From assembly GCA_947500445.1 (NCBI GenBank), contig CANMSB010000024.1, positions 1 through 64,000 of the forward strand: 64,000 nucleotides of DNA, in the 5' to 3' direction. This DNA is from an uncultured Flavobacteriaceae bacterium. Lineage in GTDB: Bacteria > Bacteroidota > Bacteroidia > Flavobacteriales > Flavobacteriaceae. Both the position numbers and the translations under genes were made by a program. The notes beneath the pieces were generated by a model. That model searched no databases and was not told the origin of the DNA. It was given only the letters and a program-made list of their open reading frames with translations. How positions within the stretch are numbered: position 1 is the stretch's first letter; each line of letters begins with the position of its first letter. This document shows positions 17,038 to 25,786 of the stretch, in pieces.

Positions 17038-17964
17038 TTATTCCAATTCAATATCAAATTGTGTTAATGCCTTGAATTGATGTAACCGTTGTTGCACCGC
17101 CTCCTTTTTTAGGTCTTCCATGCGTTCGGTGCCAAAACGTTCCACACAGAACGAGGCCAGATTGGATCCGTAGATCACGGCCCGTTTCATGTTTTCGAAC
17201 GATAGGTTGCCGGTGCTCGCCAAATACCCGGTAAAACCGCCAGCAAAGGTATCTCCCGCCCCGGTAGGGTCGAAGACATCTTCAAGCGGAAGTGCCGGAG
17301 CAAAGAACACATGTGCCCCATGAAACAAGAGTGCTCCGTGCTCCCCTTTTTTGATGACCACGTATTTTGGTCCCATTTCCTGGATACGTGCCGCAGCCTT
17401 TACCAAGGAGTATTCCCCGGTCAACTGTCGTGCCTCTTCGTCGTTTATGGTAATGACATCGATATGTTTTATGGTTTCAAGCAGGTCGGGCAGGGCATTG
17501 TCCATCCAAAAATTCATCGTATCGAGCACGATCAGCTTTGGTCTGGGCTCCATTTGTTGGATAACGCTCATCTGTACGCCGGGATGCAGATTGCCCAACA
17601 TGACCACTTCGGCGTCTTTATAATTTTCTGGGACCACCGGGTTAAAATCGGCCAAGGTATTCAATTCCGTAACCAATGTGTCGCGGGAATTCAGATCGTT
17701 ATGGTATTTTCCTTTCCAGTAAAACGTTTTCCCATCAGGTACAATTTCAATGCCCTCCAGGGCTATGCCCTTGCCCTTTAGCATATCCAAATACGCCTGT
17801 GGAAGGTCGTCGCCCACTATGGAAACGATTGCTGCATCTACTTCAAATTGGGCGGCCGCCAATCCGATAAAGGTAGCTGCTCCCCCTAATATTTTATCCG
17901 TTTTGCCAAAAGGCGATTCAATTTCGTCAAAGGCGACGGTACCAACAATGACCAGTTTCCCCAT
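17038..17964 (-). CDS. PfkB family carbohydrate/nucleoside kinase
   Basis: A 308-residue ribokinase-fold kinase. The N-terminal GGAATFIGLAAA and the C-terminal DPTGAGDTFAGGF, with catalytic Asp in GAGD, are the two PfkB signatures, and TINDEEA is the typical middle motif. The substrate could be a sugar or a nucleoside. Its place between purF and purN/RNase HI makes a nucleoside or ribose-linked role attractive, but this is only context. A perfect -7 box lies 20 bp upstream of the ATG. Confidence 0.85.
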   Translation of the reverse strand: MGKLVIVGTVAFDEIESPFGKTDKILGGAATFIGLAAAQFEVDAAIVSIVGDDLPQAYLDMLKGKGIALEGIEIVPDGKTFYWKGKYHNDLNSRDTLVTELNTLADFNPVVPENYKDAEVVMLGNLHPGVQMSVIQQMEPRPKLIVLDTMNFWMDNALPDLLETIKHIDVITINDEEARQLTGEYSLVKAAARIQEMGPKYVVIKKGEHGALLFHGAHVFFAPALPLEDVFDPTGAGDTFAGGFTGYLASTGNLSFENMKRAVIYGSNLASFCVERFGTERMEDLKKEAVQQRLHQFKALTQFDIELE

Positions 17965-17983
17965 GGGTTCAAAAATTAAGCTG

Positions 17984-17991
17984 CAAATATA
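17984..17991 (-). promoter_or_regulatory. -7 box of the PfkB kinase gene
   Basis: TATATTTG on the minus strand, a perfect TAnnTTTG, 20 bp before the ATG at 17964. TTTTG lies 14 bp further up, a short spacing. Confidence 0.6.
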
Positions 17992-18247
17992 CAGTTTTGT
18001 ATTGCCAAAATGATATTGTAAATGTGATTTAGGCCTACACTACCGTCAAACGGCTACCTGTATGCCGGTAAGGAAGGAAACCGTTTTGGCCTTTGTTCAA
18101 ACATGGCCTTTTTTAGTAGTCCGTACCCTACGCGGCACAACGCTTCTTTGGTCGTTCGCTAAGTGTTTTAATTGATGTGATGTCCGTGATTATGACGGTA
18201 AAAACAAGAAGCATATTGTTAGCATTGCCGGGCAGCTGACGGGTTCT

Positions 18248-18883
18248 TTATTTTCTTCCAAAATCAGCGGGAATCTCTCCCCATGCCTTGGTCTCCCATT
18301 TTACGATCGGGGTTTGGTGTGGGTTGCTTTTCAACCACTGTATGGCCCTGCGGATCAAATCGAACAAGGGCTTGTTTTTTTCCGTCTCGGCCAGTTTGGT
18401 ATTGCATGTTTTTTTTCGGACCCAGCTCATTGCCGTTCGCGAATCCGTATAGAGTACCCTGTCGCTTTTCCGCTCCTTCAAATAGGCCAGACCGTGTACA
18501 ATGGCCAAAAACTCGCCGATGTTATTGGTGCCCTGGACAAAAGGACCTTGTCCGAACAGTTTTTTTCCCGTTTTGGTATCGACACCCTGATATTCCATAA
18601 CGCCGGGATTACCGCTCGATGCGGCATCTACGGAAATGGAATGTAGGTTGGGTTTCCCTATTTGTAGCAATTGCTCCGAAGAGAGCGAGGTTTCCCCTTT
18701 TTTCTTGCCCTTGTATTCCTCATAGTTGCCGTTAAATGCCTTTTTGGCCATGTCAAAGGTGGCGAACGATTTGTATTGTGCCCCTTTTACACCGGAAATA
18801 GCGGCCTTACAATCGTCCCAGCTCATATATATCCCTGAGCGCTTTCCTTTCCAGACCGTATAAAATTTTGCTTTTTTTGCCAT
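18248..18883 (-). CDS. rnhA: Ribonuclease HI with N-terminal viroplasmin domain
   Basis: A 211-residue protein. Residues about 4-50 form a caulimovirus viroplasmin/RNase H1 N-terminal domain (KFYTVWKGKRSGIY), which binds RNA:DNA hybrids. The rest is a type 1 RNase H with active-site acids in VDAASSGNPG, NNIGEFLAIVHGL, YTDSRTA and the final ADFGRK. It should remove RNA from hybrids such as R-loops and primers. Its ATG overlaps the purN stop by one base, so the two genes are translationally coupled. Confidence 0.92.
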   Translation of the reverse strand: MAKKAKFYTVWKGKRSGIYMSWDDCKAAISGVKGAQYKSFATFDMAKKAFNGNYEEYKGKKKGETSLSSEQLLQIGKPNLHSISVDAASSGNPGVMEYQGVDTKTGKKLFGQGPFVQGTNNIGEFLAIVHGLAYLKERKSDRVLYTDSRTAMSWVRKKTCNTKLAETEKNKPLFDLIRRAIQWLKSNPHQTPIVKWETKAWGEIPADFGRK

Positions 18884-19458
18884 TATGGGGTGGTCAGTAG
18901 GGTTTCGATGACTTTCGGGAAATGGGCATGCTCCAAACGGTGTATCTTTTGGGCTATGGAGGCCACGGTATCCTCGGGTACGACCGCTGTGGTGGCTTGA
19001 AAGATGATGGCCCCTTCGTCGTAATTTTCATTTACGTAATGAATGGTAATACCGGTCTCTTTTTCACCGTTTTCTTTTATGGCTGCGTGCACATGGTCTC
19101 CATACATTCCTTTTCCACCGTATTTGGGCAATAGGGCGGGATGAATATTGACTATTTTGTTAGGAAAGGCCTGTATGATGTGTTCGGGTACTTTCAGTAA
19201 AAAACCGGCGAGAACGATGAGGTCCGGCCGAAGCCCTTTTAAAACGTCCAATAACCCGTCCGGTCGGGCAAACGCCGTTTTGTTGAAATATAAAGCACTT
19301 GTTTTTAGGGTTTTACATCGCTCCAAAACCTTGGCATCACTTTTGTTGGTGAGCACCATGGCAATCGTAACATTGGGGTTGTCCTGAAAGTAGCGGATAA
19401 TCCGCTCCACATTGGAGCCGGAACCGGAAGCAAAAAGTACAATACGTTTAGGAGCCAT
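18883..19458 (-). CDS. purN: Phosphoribosylglycinamide formyltransferase
   Basis: A 191-residue GAR transformylase that uses 10-formyltetrahydrofolate in the third step of purine synthesis. It has the N-terminal GSGSNVERI for the substrate phosphate, the core NIHPALLPKYGGKGMYG with catalytic Asn and His, and ETGITIHYVNENYDEGAI with the catalytic Asp. Length fits the family (about 190-210). It is divergent from acpP across a 295-bp spacer, a common arrangement in flavobacteria. Confidence 0.95.
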   Translation of the reverse strand: MAPKRIVLFASGSGSNVERIIRYFQDNPNVTIAMVLTNKSDAKVLERCKTLKTSALYFNKTAFARPDGLLDVLKGLRPDLIVLAGFLLKVPEHIIQAFPNKIVNIHPALLPKYGGKGMYGDHVHAAIKENGEKETGITIHYVNENYDEGAIIFQATTAVVPEDTVASIAQKIHRLEHAHFPKVIETLLTTP

Positions 19459-19712
19459 TGAGTAACTACAGGTTTAACATCTTAATTTGCCATCGAAAAT
19501 CCATATTGGGGAATCCCTTACATCGTCGGAAACGGCCCGTCCCGTCCACATTCGGGAAAGGGACCAAAACTCGAAAAAACATTACAATTTCCCCTGTTCG
19601 ATTATCGTTGGCGGTGGTTCGTTCATCTGGGCGAAAATACTACACCGAACCCTATTTCACTTAATTTAAGGTACATTTTAACGACAAATGCTGTATTTAG
19701 TCCAAAGTTTTT

Positions 19713-19720
19713 TATTTTTG
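19713..19720 (+). promoter_or_regulatory. -7 box of the acpP operon
   Basis: TATTTTTG, a perfect TAnnTTTG, 33 bp before the acpP ATG. At the -33 spacing only CTG is seen. Confidence 0.65.
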
Positions 19721-19753
19721 CCAACAATTTAAATTTTTAAAACCAAAATAATT

Positions 19754-19987
19754 ATGTCAGACATTGCATCAAGAGTAAAAGCTATCATCGTTGATAAGTT
19801 GGGTGTAGATGAGAACGAAGTTGTAACCGAAGCTAGCTTTACGAACGACCTAGGGGCAGATTCATTGGATACCGTTGAGTTGATAATGGAGTTTGAGAAA
19901 GAATTCGATATTCAAATCCCTGATGATCAAGCTGAAAACATCGCAACCGTTGGCCAAGCCATTAGTTATATAGAAGAAGCGAAGTAA
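19754..19987 (+). CDS. acpP: Acyl carrier protein
   Basis: A 77-residue acidic acyl carrier protein. The phosphopantetheine attachment site is Ser37 in [17 protein letters not shown]. It carries growing acyl chains for type II fatty acid synthesis and feeds FabF, encoded directly downstream. The purN-acpP-fabF-rnc order is widely conserved among bacteria. A strong hairpin with T-run follows, which probably reduces transcription into fabF and lets ACP be made in excess. Confidence 0.97.
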   Translation: MSDIASRVKAIIVDKLGVDENEVVTEASFTNDLGADSLDTVELIMEFEKEFDIQIPDDQAENIATVGQAISYIEEAK

Positions 19988-20014
19988 CTTTATGTTTTCT
20001 TGAACAAGTTTCAG

Positions 20015-20050
20015 AATTATCCATGCCGTCTCCGTGCCGCATGGATAATT
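20015..20050 (+). terminator. Intrinsic terminator or attenuator between acpP and fabF
   Basis: AATTATCCATGC pairs perfectly with GCATGGATAATT over 12 bp, followed by eight T. It lies within the 150-bp acpP-fabF gap. Confidence 0.85.
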
Positions 20051-20136
20051 TTTTTTAAATTCACTTGCTTACTAGGGTTGCTTTAGTAAAAGAATGGCCG
20101 ATAACCGATGGTTGACGGTAAATAAAACGTAGTTCA

Positions 20137-21390
20137 ATGCAATTAAAACGAGTGGTAGTAACCGGTTTGGGGGCTTTGACACCCATCGGTAACAATATCG
20201 AAGCGTATTGGGACGGCCTTAAGAACGGTAAAAGTGGTGCCGCACCCGTAACTTATTACGATACGGAAAAGTTTAAGGTGAAGTTCGCCTGCGAATTAAA
20301 AAACTACGATGCGGCCGATTTTTTTGACCGAAAAGAGGCCCGAAAACTGGATCGTTTCGCACAATATGCGTTGGTTTCCTCGGATGAGGCGATTACGGAT
20401 TCAGGCCTGGACCTCGATAAATTGGATAAATTTCGGGTAGGGGTGATCTGGGGCGCCGGTATCGGTGGTCTGGAAACCTTCCAAAATGAGATGATGACCT
20501 TTGCCCAAGGCAACGGAACCCCTCGGTTCAACCCATTTTTTATTCCAAAAATGATAGCGGACATCGCTCCGGGACATATTTCCATCAAACATGGTTTTAT
20601 GGGACCTAACTATACCACGGTATCCGCATGTGCCTCCTCGGCCAATGCGTTGATCGATGCCATGAACTATATTCGTTTAGGGTATTGTGATGTTGTAGTT
20701 TCCGGAGGTAGTGAGGCGGCCGTCGCCATAGCGGGTATGGGCGGTTTTGGTGCCATGCACGCCCTAAGTACCCGAAATGATAGTCCGGAAACGGCTTCAC
20801 GACCGTTCGATGCCAATCGCGACGGGTTTGTACTCGGTGAAGGTGCGGGTGCGCTCATTCTAGAGGAATACGAACACGCCAAGGCCAGGGGCGCAAAAAT
20901 ATATGCCGAGGTGTTGGGCGGCGGCCTATCAAGCGACGCCTATCACATTACCGCCCCGCATCCTGAAGGGATCGGTGTGGTACAGGTAATGAAAAACTGT
21001 TTGAGGGATGCAGGACTGCGGCCCGAGCAGGTAGATCATATCAACACGCACGGAACGTCGACACCTTTGGGCGACGTGGCCGAGCTGAAGGCGATCACCG
21101 AGGTGTTCGGAAGCCATGCCCCGAATATCAATATCAATTCTACAAAATCGATGACCGGTCACCTGTTGGGTGCCGCGGGCGCCATAGAAGCGATCGCTTC
21201 TATAAAGGCAATGGAGCATAACTTGGTGCCACCGACCATCAACCACGTTACGGTAGACGAAAACATCGATCCCAATTTGAACTTGACCCTGAACAAGGCA
21301 CAGGAAAGGGAGGTAAACATTGCGATTAGCAATACCTTCGGGTTCGGAGGGCACAATGCTTGTGTTGTCTTCAAAAAAATAAGCGAATAG
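20137..21390 (+). CDS. fabF: 3-oxoacyl-[acyl-carrier-protein] synthase II
   Basis: A 417-residue condensing enzyme that elongates acyl-ACP with malonyl-ACP. The Cys-His-His triad is visible in SACASSANAL, INTHGTSTPLGD and KSMTGHLLGAAGA, and the C-terminal NTFGFGGHN loop is typical of KAS II. Length is standard. The rnc start lies 5 bp after its stop, so fabF and rnc are co-transcribed. Confidence 0.97.
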   Translation: MQLKRVVVTGLGALTPIGNNIEAYWDGLKNGKSGAAPVTYYDTEKFKVKFACELKNYDAADFFDRKEARKLDRFAQYALVSSDEAITDSGLDLDKLDKFRVGVIWGAGIGGLETFQNEMMTFAQGNGTPRFNPFFIPKMIADIAPGHISIKHGFMGPNYTTVSACASSANALIDAMNYIRLGYCDVVVSGGSEAAVAIAGMGGFGAMHALSTRNDSPETASRPFDANRDGFVLGEGAGALILEEYEHAKARGAKIYAEVLGGGLSSDAYHITAPHPEGIGVVQVMKNCLRDAGLRPEQVDHINTHGTSTPLGDVAELKAITEVFGSHAPNININSTKSMTGHLLGAAGAIEAIASIKAMEHNLVPPTINHVTVDENIDPNLNLTLNKAQEREVNIAISNTFGFGGHNACVVFKKISE

Positions 21391-21395
21391 GGTAC

Positions 21396-22133
21396 ATGGG
21401 CTTTCCTAAAAATATCTTTAGTTCCCGTCCCAAAGAGGATGGGGATTTTTTTTTAGGGATACAGCGCATATTGGGATTCAAACCGAAAAAGATCCACATC
21501 TATAAAAAGGCGTTTTTACACCGATCGGCCAATAAGCGCGACGATGATGGAAATCCCATGAACTATGAACGGCTGGAGTTTTTGGGGGATGCCATGTTGG
21601 GAACCATTATTTCACATTACCTGTTTATCGAAGTACCTTTGGGCGACGAGGGGTATTTAACCAAAATGCGCTCAAAAATCGTTAGTAGGGAACATTTGAA
21701 CGAATTGGGAAAAGATCTGGAGCTGATCAAATTCGTAGAAAGCCGCATTCCAAAATCCCATTTTGGCGACAATATTCACGGCAATGTTTTTGAAGCATTG
21801 GTCGGGGCCATTTATTTGGACCGTGGGTACGAGTATTGCAATCGGTTCATACGGTCACGGGTAATCGACCCCTATATCGATATCGAACAGCTCGAGGGAA
21901 AGGTAATCAGCTACAAAAGCCTTTTGATCGAATGGTGCCAAAAGAAAAAGAAGCACTTTAATTACGATGTTTATGAGGATACGGGCAACGATCAACTAAA
22001 GCATTTTGCCGTAAAACTTTCCATAGGGGACCAGGTTGTGGCCAAAGCCCGGGCCACTTCCAAGAAAAAAGCGGAGGAAAGAGCATCCAAACGGGCTTAT
22101 TTTGCCTTGCAGAATAAAATCGATAAGCGATAA
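21396..22133 (+). CDS. rnc: Ribonuclease III
   Basis: A 245-residue RNase III for processing rRNA and cutting double-stranded RNA. I use the ATG at 21396; an earlier in-frame ATG at 21360 lies inside fabF. The signature ERLEFLGDAMLG and the second catalytic helix NVFEALVGAIYLDRG are intact, and the C-terminal dsRNA-binding domain starts at SYKSLLIEWCQ and ends with KKAEERASKRAYFAL. An N-terminal extension of about 20 residues compared with E. coli is usual for this phylum. Confidence 0.95.
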   Translation: MGFPKNIFSSRPKEDGDFFLGIQRILGFKPKKIHIYKKAFLHRSANKRDDDGNPMNYERLEFLGDAMLGTIISHYLFIEVPLGDEGYLTKMRSKIVSREHLNELGKDLELIKFVESRIPKSHFGDNIHGNVFEALVGAIYLDRGYEYCNRFIRSRVIDPYIDIEQLEGKVISYKSLLIEWCQKKKKHFNYDVYEDTGNDQLKHFAVKLSIGDQVVAKARATSKKKAEERASKRAYFALQNKIDKR

Positions 22134-22253
22134 CCCGCCCTAGGTACATTACCAGAACGTCATTAGAACCTTAAATATCGGTTTACGAGGGCTTAATCTA
22201 GGCAGATTTCGTTATTAGCCTTATATTTACAGCTTACATAATTTTGTTCTAGC

Positions 22254-22721
22254 ATGGCAGCGGTGCATAAAATTATGGGTGATTTTTACGAGGACCCATT
22301 TGATTTAGTGGCTTTACACAGCAGTTCGGAAGATTATGAGTTGGTTTATGCCATCAATTTGTATTTAAAGACCCGCTTCAAACGTTGCCGTGAAGACCTA
22401 CAGCTGACACCACTGCTTTCCTTTCCGATTTTTGAATGGAAAGATCAGGGTGACGAGAGTTATTGGTCACTCATAAAAAATGATAGTTTTCGGCAGGACG
22501 CCTCACCAAGGAGCGATCTTTTTACAGGGGAACCCTCTTTTACGACCCATCATCTGGTGCCGGAACATAAAGAAGTAGATTATTTTCTGAAAATAGAACA
22601 AAACAACTTCGATTTGGAGCAAGAGGTATTGCGCCCATTGCTGAAAGTGCCTAAAATTATAACGGCCTATACGATCGACACCAGTACATTAAAATCTAAG
22701 AACAACTTAATATTTGTATAA
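22254..22721 (+). CDS. IPExxxVDY family protein
   Basis: A 155-residue protein of unknown function. The name-giving motif is VPEHKEVDYFLKIE near residues 100-115, with valine in place of isoleucine. Members of this family usually sit between rnc and pyk in Bacteroidota, exactly as here. Its stop overlaps the pyk ATG by one base, so it is translationally coupled to pyruvate kinase. It is short, acidic and has no signal peptide or membrane segment, so it is probably cytoplasmic. Confidence 0.88.
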   Translation: MAAVHKIMGDFYEDPFDLVALHSSSEDYELVYAINLYLKTRFKRCREDLQLTPLLSFPIFEWKDQGDESYWSLIKNDSFRQDASPRSDLFTGEPSFTTHHLVPEHKEVDYFLKIEQNNFDLEQEVLRPLLKVPKIITAYTIDTSTLKSKNNLIFV

Positions 22722-24163
22722 TGCCAACCAGGAAGAAGACAAAAATCGTTGCCACTTTAGGCCCCGCGACAAGCAAGAAGGAAGTGCTAAAACAAATGAT
22801 CGAGGCAGGGGTAAATGTCTTTCGCATCAATTTTTCCCATGCCGATTATGACGACGTAACCGAACGCATCAAGATCATTCGGGAACTGAACGAAGAAATG
22901 AATACCTATACTTCTATTTTGGCCGACCTACAGGGCCCAAAATTACGGGTAGGGGTCATGGCAGGGGAAGTGGTAGTTTCTCCGGGCGATGAGCTCGATT
23001 TTATAACCGGAGAACCTTTTGAGGGAAATGAAGAACGCGTATACATGAACTATAGTGCGTTCCCCAGGGATGTAAAGCCAGGGGAAAACATTCTATTGGA
23101 CGATGGAAAGCTGATGTTCGAAGTGCTTGCTACCAATGGAGAAAATAAAGTAAGGGCAAAAGTGATCCAAGGGGGTCCCTTAAAATCTAAAAAGGGGGTC
23201 AACCTTCCGAACACCAATATTTCGTTACCGGCCCTCACCGAAAAGGACGTAAAGGATGCCATATTTGCCATTTCCAAAAAAGTGGATTGGATCGCACTTT
23301 CCTTTGTGCGTTTTAGTCAGGACCTTATCGACTTGAAGGATCTGATCAAGGAACATACCAACGATAAGATACCGATTATTGCCAAGATCGAAAAGCCCGA
23401 GGCGGTGCAGAATATCGATAAAATCGTTTCGTATTGCGACGGTCTGATGGTCGCAAGGGGCGATTTGGGCGTTGAGGTTCCGGCACAAGAAGTGCCCTTG
23501 ATCCAAAAACAATTGGTACTTAGGGCCAAAAAAGCCCGTATTCCCGTAATTATTGCCACCCAAATGATGGAGACCATGATCACCAGCCTTACCCCGACCA
23601 GGGCAGAGGTAAACGATGTGGCAAACTCCGTAATGGACGGTGCGGATGCAGTAATGCTTTCCGGCGAAACTTCTGTCGGGAATTACCCGGTGCAGGTCAT
23701 CGAGAAAATGACGAGCATTTTAAAAAGTGTAGAAGGCTCCGATTTGATCAAAGTACCGCATGACCCACCACACATTAGAACAAAACGGTATATCACCAAA
23801 TCGGTCTGTTATCATGCGGCCATTATGGCGAATGAAATTAAGGCGAAAGCCATATCTACCTTAACGAATAGTGGGTATACCGCATTTCAAATTTCTGCCT
23901 GGCGGCCAGATGCGCATATCTTGGTATTTACCTCCAACCGTCGCATACTTACGCAACTGAGCTTGCTATGGGGCGTACACGCTTTCTTTTATGATCGCTA
24001 CGTTTCTACCGACGAAACCATTGAGGATGTAAACCAGATCGCTTGCAAAAAAGGATTTTTGGATGTGGGCGACATGCTGATCAGTTTGGCGGCAATGCCC
24101 ATCAAAGACAAGGGTATGGTAAATACGCTGCGGGTTACCGAAATAGAGAGCTGTCCTTCATAG
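22721..24163 (+). CDS. pyk: Pyruvate kinase
   Basis: A 480-residue pyruvate kinase that converts phosphoenolpyruvate and ADP to pyruvate and ATP. Visible marks are KIVATLGPAT at the start, the substrate and metal region IAKIEKPEAVQNID and the signature ATQMMETMITSLTPTRAEVNDVANSV. The C-terminal allosteric domain is present. Length is normal. A strong bidirectional terminator follows. Confidence 0.97.
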   Translation: MPTRKKTKIVATLGPATSKKEVLKQMIEAGVNVFRINFSHADYDDVTERIKIIRELNEEMNTYTSILADLQGPKLRVGVMAGEVVVSPGDELDFITGEPFEGNEERVYMNYSAFPRDVKPGENILLDDGKLMFEVLATNGENKVRAKVIQGGPLKSKKGVNLPNTNISLPALTEKDVKDAIFAISKKVDWIALSFVRFSQDLIDLKDLIKEHTNDKIPIIAKIEKPEAVQNIDKIVSYCDGLMVARGDLGVEVPAQEVPLIQKQLVLRAKKARIPVIIATQMMETMITSLTPTRAEVNDVANSVMDGADAVMLSGETSVGNYPVQVIEKMTSILKSVEGSDLIKVPHDPPHIRTKRYITKSVCYHAAIMANEIKAKAISTLTNSGYTAFQISAWRPDAHILVFTSNRRILTQLSLLWGVHAFFYDRYVSTDETIEDVNQIACKKGFLDVGDMLISLAAMPIKDKGMVNTLRVTEIESCPS

Positions 24164-24199
24164 ATAGGACCCATAACTAAAAAAAGGACTTATAAAAAA

Positions 24200-24225
24200 G
24201 CCCCGACCTGTATAGGGATCGGGGC
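24200..24225. terminator. Bidirectional terminator between pyk and the PAS gene
   Basis: GCCCCGA / TCGGGGC stem with T-runs on both sides. It serves the convergent genes pyk (plus) and the PAS protein (minus). Confidence 0.88.
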
Positions 24226-24247
24226 TTTTTCGTTCATAAATAAACAC

Positions 24248-24769
24248 TTAAGCAACTTCTTTTTCATAGGCTATAAAGTGCACAACTTTTCCTTTCTTGT
24301 TAAACAAAGGTTCCCCCTTGATCCAACATTTATACGGACTACCATCTTTGCGGTAGTTTAGAATGGTAGCTTCAAAACCACATTTTCGTTTGATGGCATT
24401 GGAAATATATACCGAGGTATCTTTACAGGTATCCTTTCCCTGAAACATTTTTGGTGATTCCCCGATGATATCCGTTACTTCATAACCGTTCATGTGTATA
24501 ATGTTGTGGGATGCATGCACGATTTTCAATTTGGCATCGGTAACAACGATAACATTATCCTTTTCTACCAACGCCTCGTTTAGGGAAAGACTGCTTTGCC
24601 AACCGTGCTCTTTTGCCAATTGGTTCAATACAACGATATCCCTACTGAATTTTGTCAAACGATCAAAATGCAGACCATAGGAATCCCATGAAAGGATGGG
24701 CAAACTATTGATCTGTTGCGTATCATAAAACTTCTGTGCGGCAATATCGTATTGTTTTAACTCTATCAT
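24248..24769 (-). CDS. Single-PAS-domain protein, LOV-like but without the photoactive cysteine
   Basis: A 173-residue protein whose last 110 residues form a PAS domain: VVTDAKLKIVHASHNI, NGYEVTDIIGESPKMFQG, then NYRKDGSPYKCWIKGEPLFN. The segment GESPKMFQG lines up with the LOV motif GxNCRFLQG, but the flavin-linking cysteine position is proline, so blue-light adduct chemistry is not expected. No kinase, cyclase or DNA-binding domain is attached. It may be a sensor or interaction module working with a separate output protein. It is transcribed alone. Confidence 0.8.
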   Translation of the reverse strand: MIELKQYDIAAQKFYDTQQINSLPILSWDSYGLHFDRLTKFSRDIVVLNQLAKEHGWQSSLSLNEALVEKDNVIVVTDAKLKIVHASHNIIHMNGYEVTDIIGESPKMFQGKDTCKDTSVYISNAIKRKCGFEATILNYRKDGSPYKCWIKGEPLFNKKGKVVHFIAYEKEVA

Positions 24770-25264
24770 AGTAAAGGGGATAAAAAAGCGGGATTTTTTA
24801 GGAAATCGACCGCGCTATTCTCTAGCGATTCGGACTACTCATATACTGTCATTTCGTAATCACTACGGTACAATACTAATAAAAGAATACAGCCCTCTAA
24901 AATTTAAAGCAATGATTAACAGTTTTGTTTAATTATTAGTCTTGTTAAAATTTATCTGGATGCTTAAGGATGAACAAAAAAAAGCGCTTTTTAGCACTAA
25001 ACTAGCTTAATACAGCTGATCTGACGGTATAAAATACTGTAATGCGCTTGTGGGAAGCCTGAAAGTGAGGTCTTTTTAGACCTTCATCTCCTGTTTTTTC
25101 CGTTATGGGAACAATGTACAAGTTCTTGGGAAAAACGTACGTACCCCAAGGTGTTTTTTAGGGGCATCTTTGCCTTGTCATTATCGATAACGGATTTGCC
25201 GAAAATCGAGATGGAAACAAGAATACATATTCATTCATAATTTAAACAAATAAAATCAGTACCC
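24770..25264. other. Gene-free stretch between the PAS and cupredoxin genes
   Basis: These 495 bp separate two divergent genes. On the minus strand TAGTATTG (near 24880) is one base off a -7 box for the PAS gene. A small hairpin AGGTC/GACCT lies near 25068-25083. No open frame with coding character and no conserved RNA fold is recognisable. Confidence 0.4.
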
Positions 25265-25654
25265 ATGAAAAAAGTAATCATAGCAGTAGTAGCATTATTT
25301 TTTGTAGCCACCTTTTCCTCCAATGCGCAGGACACTATGGAAAAAGCCGCTAAAACCATAAGTTTGGAACAAACACCGGGAGAGTTCACTCAAAAGAGCC
25401 TTACGGTTCCTGCGGGAACCTATGTTTTTGAAGTTGCGAACAAGGATGTCGGACACGATGTCGGTTTTGTATTGGTCAAAAAAGGAGAGGACATTAGTAA
25501 AGCCGAAAACCATATTAAAACGGCCTATGTAACTAAAGTTGTAGCAACAGGTGCGGTAGGGACTTCACAGCCCACCGTTTTGGAAAAAGGGGAGTACGTT
25601 TACTTTTGCCCTATGAACCCTACGGCCACCGACAATACCTTAACGGTAGAATAA
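25265..25654 (+). CDS. Exported cupredoxin-like protein
   Basis: A 129-residue protein with a signal peptide (ending SNAQ) and a cupredoxin-type beta-sandwich. Copper-ligand candidates are His in GHDVGF and Cys and Met in YFCPMNPT. In related proteins a second His follows as PTPHY; here the stretch reads PTATDNT, so that ligand appears to be missing. It may bind copper weakly or differently, or have lost the metal. It is a single gene with its own terminator. Confidence 0.8.
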   Translation: MKKVIIAVVALFFVATFSSNAQDTMEKAAKTISLEQTPGEFTQKSLTVPAGTYVFEVANKDVGHDVGFVLVKKGEDISKAENHIKTAYVTKVVATGAVGTSQPTVLEKGEYVYFCPMNPTATDNTLTVE

Positions 25655-25706
25655 TACCGTTTTAACTTGAAATGAAAAGGGGGTTTTAACAATTCACTCC
25701 ACGTTG

Positions 25707-25737
25707 AACGCGTTATGGACCAGTTTCATAACGCGTT
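25707..25737 (+). terminator. Intrinsic terminator after the cupredoxin gene
   Basis: AACGCGTTATG pairs with CATAACGCGTT over 11 bp, followed by a T-run. Confidence 0.85.
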
Positions 25738-25740
25738 TTT

Positions 25741-25756
25741 AAAGTTAAAATGGTAT
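25741..25756 (+). repeat. Dispersed motif AAAGTTAAAATGGTAT
   Basis: This 16-bp sequence is identical to that at 28085-28100 and close to the inverted copy at 28635-28650. It lies between a terminator and the end of dinB. Confidence 0.4.
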
Positions 25757-25786
25757 GAATTGGAAGTTAGGGACAAAGCCCATCGT

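Noticed and set aside
18108-18136. Terminator in the gap before the PfkB kinase gene
   Set aside because: GGCC...GGCC followed by T-run looks like a hairpin, but the inner arms do not pair and no plus-strand gene ends there.
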